Positions 21,163 through 32,897 of a stretch of DNA of 64,000 bases are shown in pieces. This DNA comes from Ctena decussata (Eukaryota; Mollusca; Bivalvia; Lucinida; Lucinidae): positions 4,804,501 through 4,868,500 of the forward strand of contig OZ022502.1 of assembly GCA_963989385.1 (NCBI GenBank). Direction: 5' to 3'. Made by a program: the position numbers and the translations under genes. A model generated the notes under the pieces. It made no database searches, had not been told where the DNA came from, and saw only the letters and a list, made by a program, of their open reading frames with translations. Positions within the stretch are counted from its first letter, which is position 1, and each line of letters starts with the position of its first letter.

Positions 21163-21782
21163 TGATGTTCTTTTTCTTATACCTTTTCCTTTATTTCTTC
21201 TTATTAGATATGTGTATTATTATTATCTATTGTATCTTACTATGCATTTTACTTCTGGTTTTGTTCTTAGCTTTCTTTTCTTCAATCTAGTTATTAATTA
21301 TTTATTTGTTGATTCTACTCGAGTTTAATCTATTTAGTTATCTGTGTATCTATCTTTTTTTTTTTATTAATTTACTTATTTTCACAGTTCAACTTTCTTC
21401 TGTAATTAACCACTTACTACTTCCACGTTAAATGTTCTTGTATGTTTAAGCCATCTTTTCTGTTGTATACTATGTACGTTCCAGGAGATAATATATACAA
21501 GCTATAAGCTTACAATCTAATCTATTTGTTGTATGTGCATTATGTTGTAAAAATATCCTTAAATAAAATATTGTTTAAACCAATTTGTATTGTATGTGTA
21601 CCAAAGGTGAATTAAAAATTAGATGTGTTTTCTCTCAGTATAAAACCTTGAATATTCCGTTTCATGCTGAAAATTACCTTTTTGAACGAAGCCAGATTCA
21701 CCAACTGAACCAGTCGCATCTGCAAGAGAAGTAAACATTGACAAAGCTACATTAAATTCATTTTACCGTTGAAAGTCTATAA
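21163..21782. other. AT-rich sequence, perhaps an old LINE 3' UTR
   Basis: Very AT-rich with poly-T runs and AAATAAAATATTG near 21560. No coding content. Confidence 0.35.
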
Positions 21783-21920
21783 TTGAGCAGCGACACGAGA
21801 AAACCAACAAAGTGATTCTGCGCCCAGTGCAGACTCAGATCTGCATGTGCATCCGCCCAGTCTGATCAGAGACTTTACTGTCCACAACTACTTTGTTGGT
21901 TTTCTCGTGTCGCGGCTCAA
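21783..21920. mobile_element. GAGCCGCGACACG palindromic MITE (copy 2, short)
   Basis: Both termini TTGAGC...CGACACGAGAAAACC are intact; the middle is shorter than in copy 1. Confidence 0.8.
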
Positions 21921-22365
21921 TTATTTTGGCATGAAAATGTCAAGATAAACAGTGCTGACCGTGACAGATCAGACTGATCCTGGAGCACTCTGGTCTGAAT
22001 CTTCACTGTTTGCCTTTCCGTGTGCATATTGCATTGAAAATCTAAGTTGTTCAATATTTAGGAGAGTTGCTATTACAATTTTAAGGGTAGTATTTTTTTT
22101 ATTTTTTACGATTATCAATTTCGAGTTGGTGCCTGCACCCAGCCAGTATACAACGTCCGTGCAATGTCATGACCTATAACAGACTTTCAAAGGTGACATC
22201 AATTTTATGCCCGCATTGTTTCCAGACTCTGCAAGATTTTTCTGTAAACTGTTGCAAAATCATTAAACTGAAAAATTTAAACATAAGCTCATTGATACGA
22301 CATGAAATTGCATGCATTGCAATCAAAATGTCTCGCGTTTGCTTCTGGTGTTATATTTCACTATA

Positions 22366-22568
22366 CAGTCAATGCCCGATATCTCGAACACTGATATCTC
22401 AAAATATCTTCTTATATCAAAGAATGTATTTCCTATTTTCATTTACATGTCAACTCCTGTTATCTCAAACTACTGACATCTCAAAGTAAATTTTCTGGTA
22501 CCAGAAAATTTACTTTGAGATATGTTGTTTGGGCTGAAAATTGACTTCGAGATATCGACAGTTAACTG
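22366..22568. mobile_element. pogo/Tigger-like MITE with TA flanks (copy 1)
   Basis: Starts CAGTCAATGCCCGATATCTC and ends in the complement of CAGTTAACTGTCGATATC, with TA outside both ends. The middle has a perfect AAATTTTCTGG/CCAGAAAATTT hairpin. A second copy is at 56635-56851. Confidence 0.75.
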
Positions 22569-22627
22569 TATTAGACGGTTGAAGAAAGTATTTTTTACTG
22601 TGATATATAGGTTCATGTATTAGGCCA

Positions 22628-25600
22628 TGAGCCAAATATGGTTTACCTCCCCCCCCCCAGGGGGAATTTTGTAGACCATATTTTTCTTAAAGCCCAGCAT
22701 CTTAGAAGTATTTTGCAGCATGTTAGCCCTCTGGCGAGTGGGGCGTTAAGCTGTAACAGCCTGTTACAAACGTTACCCATTAAAAAAATAAACATAAAAT
22801 AAAAAAATTCAAAAATTATAAAAAAATAGAAGTCACTTTCCTATGTTTAAAGTTATAGTAGAGTCTAATAGAACAACCCAGTAGCTAAAAGTTATGATGC
22901 TTGACAGGTCACTTTAGCCTACGTGGTGTCATATACGTGACATTTGTCTTTACGCTCCATTAAAATTGCTATTTCCATCCAAAATCCTTTTGTTTTGTAA
23001 GTTACTCCTTTATTATTAGACCATATGTTTGTTACTGTATTAAAGACAATTTATTGATCTTTTCAGATCTGCAAAAATTATTATCCTATCTTGTATACTT
23101 TGGGAGAAATAGGATGTTTAACACAGTACCCCCTTATAAATGTTCCATATTACAATTATCACTTCCTGTATAATTCAAGTGCTTGAACTACACTGTATGA
23201 ATTAAAGAACAACAGTAAAAGGTAGTATTGAATATGCCAGCCTATCTTAACAGCAAGAAATAGAGTCACAATATTTTGAACGCATTTTAGTCGGTCAAAA
23301 TGATCGATTATATACGTTACCGAGGGCTATTTTTGTTAAACTCATATAATTTGATGATAGAATCATTTTATTTTCGTTGGCTACAGTTTCTTCATAAAAG
23401 AATCTTTTTATATAAAAGAAAAACGCATTCTGGTTTATTTTCTATGATAAGCTATTACTAGTAGTAACGTAAATAACATTAACATTTAAAATATTTCATT
23501 ATAATACCTTTAATCAGGTTTTTTCCAATTGTCACATAAAAACAACAACAAATATAAGTCTGGGTGTTCTTATGATATATTGTGTACTTGGACCTAGCAA
23601 CACTCCTCTCATTTAATACTTTTAGGGATGCATGAGGTGTGTTTTATACGTGATTAAACACAGTATACTACAAATTTTAATGTTAAGGGCACTGACATAT
23701 TCTGCACATGTAAAACGTTTTTTTTTTTTTTGTTTTTTTTTGCTGGCAACATTGTTGTTATATCAAAAATAAAAGTATTTCATAATGGCATTGCCCAGTT
23801 TGTTTCTTTTACAATTTGTGTATTTGAGTTCTGAAGACGGTAACATACCGTACGTGAAATTTTGTAATATACAACTTAAAAAAAAATAAACAAAATACCA
23901 CATCAGAAAAGATAAAGCCGCAGCTAAGCCAGCATAGATTTTGCATATAGTGCTCGAATAAAATGATATACAATTAGTTTGATAACATCAAAAGCTAAGC
24001 GCTTTTGACGTATTTAGTATAAAATTATAAAAAAGAATCAGTAATTAACAATGCAAATGGAGTACCACCTTGTTTATTGACAGGATTTGGTATAGTTTTT
24101 ACGTGCACATTGAAAAACTATAAAGCAGAACAGTAAACCTGAAGTTTGAAGACTTAAGCCAAATACAGTTCTGCATCAAAGCTAATGTAGGTATTTGCTG
24201 GCAGCGTATACTTACTTTTGTAAGACCATCGTATATTTTACGTTACCAAGGGAAACAACATTGCTGAATTACAGTTAACAAACAAACTTTTGAAAATAAT
24301 TAATGGTAGTATCAATACATTGCTTTATTTAGTTCATTTATGTACCTAACAATAATGTGTCAACCAGGAGTTTGGGAGAATAGTATCAGAAGAAACATTT
24401 AATACAGAAAAGAGACACTGGCAGTTTACTAGCATACTGTACATGTAGCAATCTATAAATGCTATAGTTAAGATGATCTATATTTCTAGGCTTTTGTTTC
24501 TTTCTCTTTAAAGTCTAACTACTTTCGATAATATCTTAAAGAATCTAATTACATTCAACCATCTATTAAAGCATCTATTCACCAAAGAACATAAAGATAC
24601 GTTTAGTCGGACAAAAATGTTTTGTTTCCCAGAGACAGTGTTCTAGTAGCTCTGCATGCATAATGAAATGGCAAATGAAAATGACAGAATATATTAATGT
24701 TGGTTCCTCGCTGTTCAGATATCTATGAGCAAATATTAGTTGTTCTCCTTCAGAATGTATTCGCCTACATTGCAGTTATGCTTTGCAGCATAATATTGAG
24801 AAAAAAAGAAAAGAAAGACCGAACAAGTAACGTATAAAACGTATTCACTGCGAGTTTATGGATTCTTCATTTCCGATATCCTAAACTAGCAATACAGTAT
24901 TTCTAAAGAGCAACTAATCAAACAAGAGAAATAGTGCATACCTATACGTGCCAAGGAAGGGTTAACCTAAATAACTTACTGCATTTGATCTCTTTGACCT
25001 TGTATTACCATTTTGTTTACTTTTGAGCAATAAATATGGTTGAAAACTGCTTATTTATGATATCTTACTGCTTATCTTATCACCTTTTTTTGCAAATATG
25101 TTAAATACTGTTAGGGAATACAGCATTTTGGCAATATCCAAACAACAATTTTAGTTGCTTACATATTGAAAAATTTTCTTACTGAAAGTTGTATTTCGTA
25201 ACACCTTTAGTCCCTGATAGTAACAACAAGTGGGAATAAGACCATGGGGTTTGCAAAATTACCTGACCAGTTAAATATTTGTAACAACAGAATGAAAAAT
25301 AGAACTCCTGAACAAGCTGATGACAGAATGATGTATGCGTTATAAAGTATGACACTTTCTATCAGCCTTAAATTTTCACTTTGTTAATAGTTTGTAATGT
25401 ATTTGATGGCCGGGAGCTGCATAAACAGATCACGTAGATCACAAATTAACATGTAAGTTATGATCACGGGAGCCACACATATTTGCTAAAAAGCATTTAC
25501 TGTGCAAAGAGGCTTGTGGCTGACGATTCGACTGACAGCATAGCAAAACTGGTGGTTATCCCTGTTGAGAGAGTTGGTACTGCTTTTGATTGCCTCGGCT

Positions 25601-26868
25601 GGCAATCACAGTTGCATATTTGTATGTAGGGTAAATGAATGGCTCAGCCAACAGCATAGGTAGCGAAATTGGTTGTATCCCCATCATGACGGGAACCTAA
25701 ATATTAATCAGTTTTAGCATATATATCAACTCTTACTTATTTCATTCTATGCATAAAATTAAAAAGAGTCACTTTTAAGTAAAACTGAATTGAAGGCAAG
25801 GTCGAACTGCTTCAGCTATAACAATCTATGTGCGTCTTGCTGAGTTCTTGTGTTTTTCAAAGAGCTAAATTGCCATCTTCCTACCAGTGGTAAGCTAATA
25901 CTACAGCATTGAATGATTCATATTGCCCGTGAACTAAATTTTTGATAACAGATGACTCACAAATCTTATTCCCCGACATATTACAATTATGTAACGTAAC
26001 GTTACTGTTAGATTGCTTTTTAAATATACACTAACCGATGTTTTTTTATAGTTTGAGGACACATAACATTGGCGTTTCTTCATATATACATATACAATAG
26101 CGTCTACTTAAGACATAATACAGATAATATTAAAAATGAAATGCAGCTGATGTTTGCTTTCTTAACTTTTCTCGTCAATTTGTGGGTTAAATTCTTCAAA
26201 AATAAGATAGTTTCTGTCCACATTTAATATATCCACTGCTAACTGCTGCCTAACTTATCTAAGCTGGGCATGAATCAAAGAAGATTGATGAATCACATAT
26301 AAAATTCAGTCCACCAATTCAGCAATTTTGTCTGGTTGTTTTTTTTCCGAATTTTTGTTGTGGTTATATACGTTACATATGTATCGTGACTGCTGACAAG
26401 TTTTGTAAGACTTTAGTTTGTTTGTTTTTTATACAAGACTATTGAAACAGTCAAATATATGACAATCACTTTTCTCTTCACTTCAGTTCTTACAATTTGC
26501 CCCTTATATTACATGTATTTAGACACTGAAGGGGAAAAACGTCAAATACAATGTAAACTACGTTATACGGGTGAGTTAAATTATCCTTGACAATGTCAAT
26601 TGCCTTGAAACAGCGATTTGTGTTCTAGCAAACAAAACCCAACATTATTTAGGGCCAATACTAACATGTGTATACCAATGTGTATTTTCTATTATAACGT
26701 GAATATGTAAATTTGGGTAGTGTAATTAACGTTGACGTTACACGTTAACGCCCCAACGTACAGAGGGCTAACATGTGTCATTTTGTTTCGTATATAATGT
26801 AGTTTCAGAAAATTATAGTGTCCAAAATTCCCCCTGGGGGGGAGGGGGGTCTATAGTCAGCTCAAGGT
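22628..26868. mobile_element. 4.2-kb ORF-free element with diverged terminal inverted repeats
   Basis: Inverted blocks occur in the same order from each end: a CCCCCCCCAGGGGGAATTTT block (22651 and 26830), ATGTTAGCCCTCTG (22721 and 26775) and GGGGCGTTAA (22741 and 26750). No frame longer than about 60 codons exists on either strand between them, and base composition is strongly AT-rich. It lies in an intron or downstream of the secreted-protein gene. Exact ends and target duplication are not resolved. Confidence 0.65.
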
Positions 26869-27009
26869 CTATATAATATCTAGTGTAGAGTAGTGAAGAA
26901 CGAAAAAAATCTGGCATATTGTTTTATCCGTATACAAGGAGCAATAACTGCTCATTTCCAACAACGTTTCGTTTTCAAAAACGATATACCACGCCCAATG
27001 ACTTAATAC

Positions 27010-27127
27010 CTGCTCTGTGATCCATTCCGCCGGCAGCAGCAGCAGCAGCAGATCCAATCTCTGCATGTGTCTGAACTTGCATAGTACTGGCAGTCAGTAC
27101 AATAAGTAGACAAACACCAGCATACAT
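27010..27127 (-). CDS. first coding exon of a secreted protein (signal peptide)
   Basis: On the minus strand the acceptor CTTGCTATTGCAG is followed at once by ATG. The exon encodes 39 residues and one extra base (phase 1) before the donor GCAG|GTATTAAG. The protein opens MYAGVCLLIVLTASTMQVQT, a standard signal peptide (short n-region, hydrophobic core, likely cleavage near THA|EI), then EIGS, six alanines, GG and MDHRA. The upstream UTR exon and TATA box point the same way. The mature function cannot be told from these residues; the start, exon and export signal are well supported. Later exons should lie at lower coordinates, beyond the 4.2-kb insertion, and I did not find them. Confidence 0.75.
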
Positions 27128-27261
27128 CTGCAATAGCAAGATAAAAACATAAAATCATAAAATTAATAAAATGGATAAATGGATAGATGACTTGCAATGT
27201 TTTTTTTTTTTTTTTTTTAAGTATTACAGTAATATTATGATAATACATGATAATAGATACA

Positions 27262-27465
27262 TGTATTTGATAATGAAAGATTGTATACAATGGAGCCCGT
27301 TAACGATTGAAAAGATTTCCGCATCCAGCGGAAATCGAACCCGAACCCGCTAGACCGGACTCGGTTTACGGTTGAAACGATATCCGCATCCAGCGGGAAT
27401 CGAACCGGAACCACTAGATCAGCAGGCCAGTGTTTAACCTGCTGAGCTAATGGAGCAGCTCCTTG
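27262..27465 (-). mobile_element. tRNA-derived SINE, family A (copy 3) with internal duplication
   Basis: On the minus strand: TTAGCTCAGCAGGTTAAAC, then a B-box region GGTTCGATTCCCGCTGGATG that is repeated ~60 bp on as GGTTCGATTTCCGCTGGATG, then the CATTATCA body. The middle part is therefore a tandem duplicate not seen in the other copies. It lies in or just upstream of the secreted gene's first coding exon, inside the 5' intron. Confidence 0.7.
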
Positions 27466-27587
27466 GACACGACGAGAGAAAATGACCAGAGAATATATAA
27501 TTCCATGAATAAGTACGGGGAAATGTTTTACGGCCGCCACTAGGACATTAACACCAACTGCAGTAAAGACAGAGCATGCGTTCGTGA

Positions 27588-27848
27588 AAAGGTTTTTAGG
27601 TTTCCCATAGCCTAATAGCCGTAGGGGCAGTGGGGGTTAGAGACCCACTTTATCTTGGACACATCTGATGAAAGGCGGAGCCCATCTCTCTACTTTCGCT
27701 GCCTTAGCCTTCCCTAATTCGAAAAAGGTACCCATTTACTGCTGGGTCGACAGAGAGTTTTTCAGTCATTGGATGGCGACGGTGAACCTTCCGGTGACTT
27801 TCTGCACAATAACCGAGCCACTCTAACCACTCGACTACGGCGCCTCTC
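27588..27848 (-). mobile_element. tRNA-Ser/Leu-like SINE, family C, with 11-bp target duplication
   Basis: TGCGTTCGTGA flanks it at 27577-27587 and 27849-27859. The minus-strand head AGGCGCCGTAGTCGAGTGGT is a tRNA-like A-box region. It sits in the 5' UTR intron of the secreted-protein gene. A fragment of the same family is at 61795-61860. Confidence 0.8.
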
Positions 27849-27885
27849 TGCGTTCGTGAGGTGAGTGACAAAACAGTATACTTAC

Positions 27886-28073
27886 GTTCTCTTCTGTGCT
27901 ATGCTGAGCAGTCCTGAACAGGCCTAAAATTGTTCTAAAGCAATTCGACTACGAAGATCTGTCTCGTGTTTCTCTGGTTCAGTTGGTCAACAGTGAGACA
28001 GAGGCGTTGCGTGAACAGCGACCAAGTCAAATTAGCTTGTGTATTTGCACAAACTGGTCAGTCTCCGTTTTTC
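27886..28073 (-). other. 5' UTR exon of the secreted-protein gene
   Basis: From about 25-30 nt below the TATA box to the consensus donor GAGAAC|GTAAGTAT at 27885-27884. The whole stretch on the minus strand contains no ATG, as expected for a leader. The transcription start is inferred from TATA spacing. Confidence 0.65.
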
Positions 28074-28093
28074 ACTTCACAGACGACCCCGGG

Positions 28094-28102
28094 CTTTATA
28101 TA
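28094..28102 (-). promoter_or_regulatory. TATA box of the secreted-protein gene
   Basis: TATATAAAG on the minus strand followed by GC-rich CCCGGGG, at a proper distance from the ATG-free leader exon. Confidence 0.65.
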
Positions 28103-28705
28103 TTCTTTCTGCTGCGAACTGGAAGCAATATAATCACTCTGCTCGAGAGCACAAGCTGATCAGAGTGGTGCTTGTTAGTACCGCCATATGGTAGCATTTC
28201 AAGTGACGCCACGCATATACATACTGCAGAAGTTGTGGTATTCGGTATCTGAAACTGGAGAATGAAAACTGATACCCTGGTCGCGTCTAGCAAAAATTGT
28301 CCAGCGGCGGCTGTAAATAAAGATTTTGAGTTTACGCAAGTCTAGAGCCAGTTCTAAGCAAATCTTTATACTACCCTCGCTCCGACCCCTCCGACTTCCC
28401 AAAACTCCATGCCCGATAATGCTGTAGAACGAATAAAGCATATTTAAAGCTTGGTTGTTGCTATTTGTTTGCAGTTCACGAAATAAATATGAAAAGTTTC
28501 CGTAAGCTGATCGAAGTTATCTCTGTTTAAGATACAAATAGATTGCTACTACAAGCAGATTTTTATCATACTGGCATGCTGACCCTAAAAAGATCAAAGT
28601 CACTGAATATAACCAATTCATTAACTCTTTCTAATTTTATAATCAGTCAAGTTTGGTCGAAATCTGTCAACAAATGCAAGAGACAGGATGAGGATTTTTT
28701 TGTGT
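28103..28705. other. upstream region of the secreted-protein gene
   Basis: Would hold upstream control elements on the minus strand. No clear motif was identified and no second gene seen. Confidence 0.35.
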
Positions 28706-28716
28706 TTTGTGTGTGT

Positions 28717-28764
<48 letters not shown>
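28706..28764 (+). repeat. (GT)n followed by a 34-base G run
   Basis: GT dinucleotides run to 28730 and then G continues to 28764. Likely to fold as G-quadruplex and hard to sequence accurately. Confidence 0.9.
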
Positions 28765-28765
<1 letters not shown>

Positions 28766-30618
28766 GGAGGAGGATTTAATATTCTATTTCTCGTGTGACT
28801 TTAAAATTAGATCAAAGACAACACACCCTAATCAGCTCTTGGCTTGCGTCAGAAGGTTTGAAAAGTTTCAAAAGATCCAAGATATATCTTGTTTTCCTGA
28901 TATAACTTAATAAAGGACTAGGTATGATTTGGGCCATATTTGGCCCCCTCTCAAAATTTATTCAGATATTGTTTTTTTCATTAGTCACCTTGTCAACAAT
29001 ATAAATCTAGAAAATGGAGATGTTACGGCATGTACAAGGAAAGTTACAGCCATTCGTTTGTTCATGCATTTCTGCCCTGCTTTTTAGCAAAGTTTAGGGG
29101 GTAGGGATACATTTTGCCTTATATAACAAGGAAAGGAATTTAAATGTAAATGATAAGTATCAGATCACATACTGTATGTAATTCTAATACTAAATCTCTT
29201 TCGCAGTTACTGGTCTGCATTTTATCACGTGCATGAAGGGCGATAACTCTTGATAGATCACTGAAATTGTCGGATTACAGGAACGCTATATCAAACAGTT
29301 TTTTTCGATCGAAAATTAACGTTTTAGGGGCGTGCCACAATTGCAGTATTATGTCTTTCAATGGAATTTAGATAAACCTTTCATTTCAAGATCAATTCAT
29401 GTGCAGCAGTCACTTTTCACTGAATAGTACATATTAGTCTAAAAGAAAACGGAAGAAAAACATATTCAAAAAAATATGGGGGGTATGGATAAAATTTCCA
29501 TTATTCTTTAGAGTTGATCAGTTGAAAATAATAGTAAATGGTTATAAAACAACAAGGATATAAAGAAAATAAACATATTTTGCATTCGAAGGAAAAAAAA
29601 TATTTCTAAGAAAGAAAAAGGGGGATAACTTATGCTTTACATTGAAACTGCATAGCAGTTAATGGTAATGAACACATATCTTTTTATAACTGCTGACTTA
29701 GTTTTGCAAACATCGGCCATATTTTTATGAGCTTCCTTTTATAAACGTTGTTATATAAACACAATAAAAAATAATTATTTTACCCTACCCGTTTCCATGG
29801 CAACGATTTTCAAAGAAATAGATGAAGCGAAACAAGAAATAAGATATCTTTCATACATGTTTTATACTTGTTTTAATCGTGTAGTTCATTATTTTCGCAC
29901 GATTTTTAAGTTAGTAGTATGCCAACCATATATGTAATATAAACTCTTAATTGAAGCTAATCAGCAGAATGATTTAGTTGTGTATTTCATGTATGAGAGT
30001 GGGTAGGGTAACTAAGACACCGAGTTATTCATACCGTAATACCGGTAACTTGTTAATTCACAATCTTTGTCATATTATATAAACAGCCGTAGATATTGGA
30101 AATAAAGGGCAATGACTCTTTTGATTAAATTATGCATTGCTCATACTTTTCCATAGCTTAGCTGTTACTATGGTTCTATTATCAACTACGGCGGACTTTC
30201 CTCACAAAGGATCAGTTTTAGATCTTTTTGGTTTAAGCATATTTTTTTCGAAAAAAAATATGTTCAACATATATTGTGATAAATTTATATAAGGATACGA
30301 ACGGAAGCAAAATGCTCATATAGTTCTTCTCCTTAAATCTTCTTTTTGACGCTGAGTGCAGTCCAGAAATGCATTGTCGCCATAACACTCATGATTGTAG
30401 GCCTATAGCTCAGAGCAATGTTCTATCCATCGACTGAGAGTCTATCATTCTTTTGTTAGACATGACCCAGACTTTTTCTGGATAGTTAGGATCTACCCTG
30501 AAAAACAGGCGTAATCCCTCCTTTTCTCAGTCAGGCAATACCCATTTTGATGTTATTTGGTTTAATTTTGAAATGGGAGCAACTCTAACATGCAATTTAA
30601 GGGACGAGTCATTTTTAT
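28765..30618. other. long AT-rich intergenic stretch
   Basis: No gene, splice-flanked exon or repeat shared with other parts of the window recognised, apart from scattered A and T runs. Confidence 0.4.
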
Positions 30619-30624
30619 TATCAG

Positions 30625-30628
30625 GTGT

Positions 30629-30659
<31 letters not shown>

Positions 30660-30665
30660 GGGGGG
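30625..30665 (+). repeat. (GT)n followed by a 23-base G run
   Basis: Same arrangement as 28706-28764. Confidence 0.9.
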
Positions 30666-30792
30666 AGGATCCGGCTACATTTTCATATGGTTCACCAAAA
30701 TTCTTTCCAACCCCCCACCCCACCGCCCACCCCCCATCCCCAGATAGGTGACAAAAAATCTTATGACCCCAATCCCAAAATCCCAGCTACCC

Positions 30793-30796
<4 letters not shown>

Positions 30797-30834
<38 letters not shown>

Positions 30835-30850
30835 CGCGCGCGCGCACGCG

Positions 30851-30881
<31 letters not shown>
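30797..30881 (+). repeat. (CA)n-(CG)n-(CA)n microsatellite
   Basis: Alternating purine-pyrimidine DNA with a CG core at 30836-30855, a candidate Z-DNA former. Confidence 0.9.
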
Positions 30882-30882
<1 letters not shown>

Positions 30883-30979
30883 TCTCCCATCACCAACAAC
30901 ACCAATTAACAATTAATGGATATATGAATTCAAATATCGTACTACTACTATAATAATTACTATTTCAATTTTTCTAACG

Positions 30980-31040
30980 ACGTTCCCCAAGTGGCTCAGC
31001 GGTAGTACAAGTACCGTCTTTCGGTCCCGTCTTTTATGCG
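30980..31040 (+). mobile_element. SINE head fragment, CCCCAAGTGGCTCAG family
   Basis: TTCCCCAAGTGGCTCAGCGG matches the head of the SINE at 15920-16022 (opposite strand). Confidence 0.5.
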
Positions 31041-31504
31041 CTGTCCCGACTGCAACATTGCAGTTGCATGTATCCTTCCGAATCTGGAGTTGTTTCTGAC
31101 AGTAGGTCAAGCGTCGTCATGAATGAGGAAGCGAAAAACTATGTTTTGCATCGTATGTCCTGGTATTGCTTACCAAAAAGAAGGTAAAGCGGCCTGTTTT
31201 GGTTGTTTTATTTAGTAATATATCTTGGCGATCCGTAGATTGTCTACCCTCACTGTCAAAAGAGTTCCGGCTGCACGCGCGTCCTTGCAAGACAACCGTT
31301 GTCAATGACGTTATTTCATATAGAAAAGTTTAAAATTAGATGTCAGCGCAGGCAAGTGCACAGCTGATTTTTTCACACTTTGTTGGCGCTCTTAAAATGC
31401 ATCATTACGCAAAAACTGGCGTGTTCAAGCTATTCTCTGTCGTAGAAAGAGTGCTATGTATTCTTACTTGCATACCAGATTATAACTATCTTTCATGGGT
31501 ATGA

Positions 31505-31622
31505 GGTGTGGATAGAAAAATCCGTCATGAGGGTCACTGTTCGGCATCACGAGGCTTGCCGAGTGATGCCGAACAGTGATCCCGAGTGACGGATTTTTCT
31601 ATCCGCACCTCACACCCATGAA
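31505..31622. repeat. long hairpin of the satellite unit
   Basis: GGATAGAAAAATCCGTCA, CACTGTTCGGCATCAC and their complements form ~50-bp arms around a GGCTTGCC centre. The same hairpin recurs near 32455-32610, 33185-33300, 35970-36075, 36395-36480, 37085-37195 and 39270-39380, with decay. Confidence 0.75.
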
Positions 31623-32470
31623 AGATACTTTTTCTTGCACACCACGTTTTGTATTATCTTTAGCCTTGTTTAAATGTGTAATTTTAGTGCCTCAGAGGTT
31701 TCAGTTTGATTTTGAAAGAAGGCACCGCTTTCAACGACCACCATTCGGTTTTTTACGTCAACGTCTGACATGCATAAACTGACGTCATTTTGCCGTTTTC
31801 GTGACGTGATCATCTAAAACGCTAACGTCACTTGACGACGCAGATACGTGACCTCCAGTACAACCAATGCACTGAATGCTCCTAATTTTTATCCGGTCCT
31901 GGGTGAGATAACATGGGTGAGATAAGATTTGTAGGTACAGGGGAAGCACGCAGATATCCTTATACGGTGTGCAAGAAAAGGCTATCCGCGAGTTTTACCT
32001 GTTCCTACGGTTATCTTGCACACCACTCACCACTCACCAGGCAAGAATATCCACGAGTTTCATCTGTACCGACAATTCTTTTCTTTCACACCGGATAGAA
32101 AATGCCATTCTTTTCACCTGGGATAGATAATCTCATCTTACCCTGGTGTTCTGACCCAGGACCGGAAAAAAATCACGAGCTATCAATGCATTGGTTGTAT
32201 AGGAGCTCACGTACCTGCGTCGTCAAGTGACGTTGGCATTTTAGATGATGACGTCACGAAGACGGTAAAAATGACGTCAGTTTATGCACGCCAGTCGTTG
32301 ACGTAAAGAGCCGAATGTCGGTCGTTGAAAGCGGCGCCTTCTTTCAAAATCAAATTGAAACCTCTCAAGCACTAGAATTACGCATTTTAAGAAGTTCTGA
32401 AGTTAAGACAAAACATGGTGTGCAAGAAAAAGTATCTATCATTGGTGTGAGGTGCGGATAGAAAAACCAG
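31600..32470. repeat. inverted pair of satellite units
   Basis: 31600-31915 is an inverted, diverged copy of 32140-32470, with a ~220-bp spacer of CTTGCACACC-type words. The array therefore switches orientation here. Confidence 0.7.
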
Positions 32471-32827
32471 GCAAGCCTCGTGATGCCGAACAGTGACCCT
32501 CGTGACAGGTGCGGATAGAAAAACCTGTCACTCGGGATCACTGTTCGGCATCACTCGGCAAGCCTCGTGATGCCGAACAGTGACCCTCGTGACAGATTTT
32601 TCTATCCGCACCGCACATCCATGACAGATCCTTATATTCTTGCACACCACGTGTTTCCCCTGTACCTACAAATCTTTTCTTGCACACCAGATAAGGATAC
32701 CACGTATTTTACCTGTACTGTCTATTCTTTTCTTGCACACCGGATAAGGTATCCGCGTGTTTCCCCTGTACCTAAAATTCTTATCTCACCCATGTTTTCT
32801 CACCCAGGACCGGATAAGAATAAATTG

Positions 32828-32897
32828 TGAACGGAAGGACGGACGGACTGACTGACGGAAAACCGGACGCCTATATCGCACCTTGCTAAAGCAGGTG
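32828..32897 (+). repeat. solo end of the GTCGCACCTGC tandem element
   Basis: GGACGGACGGACTGACTGACGG-type tract, then ATCGCACCTTGCTAAAGCAG and GTGCGACA, the same as the right end of the element at 34116-35657. Confidence 0.65.

Noticed and set aside
30573..30953. 126-codon frame with HTHTHT repeat
   Set aside because: Translation of GT/CA microsatellites and a G run.
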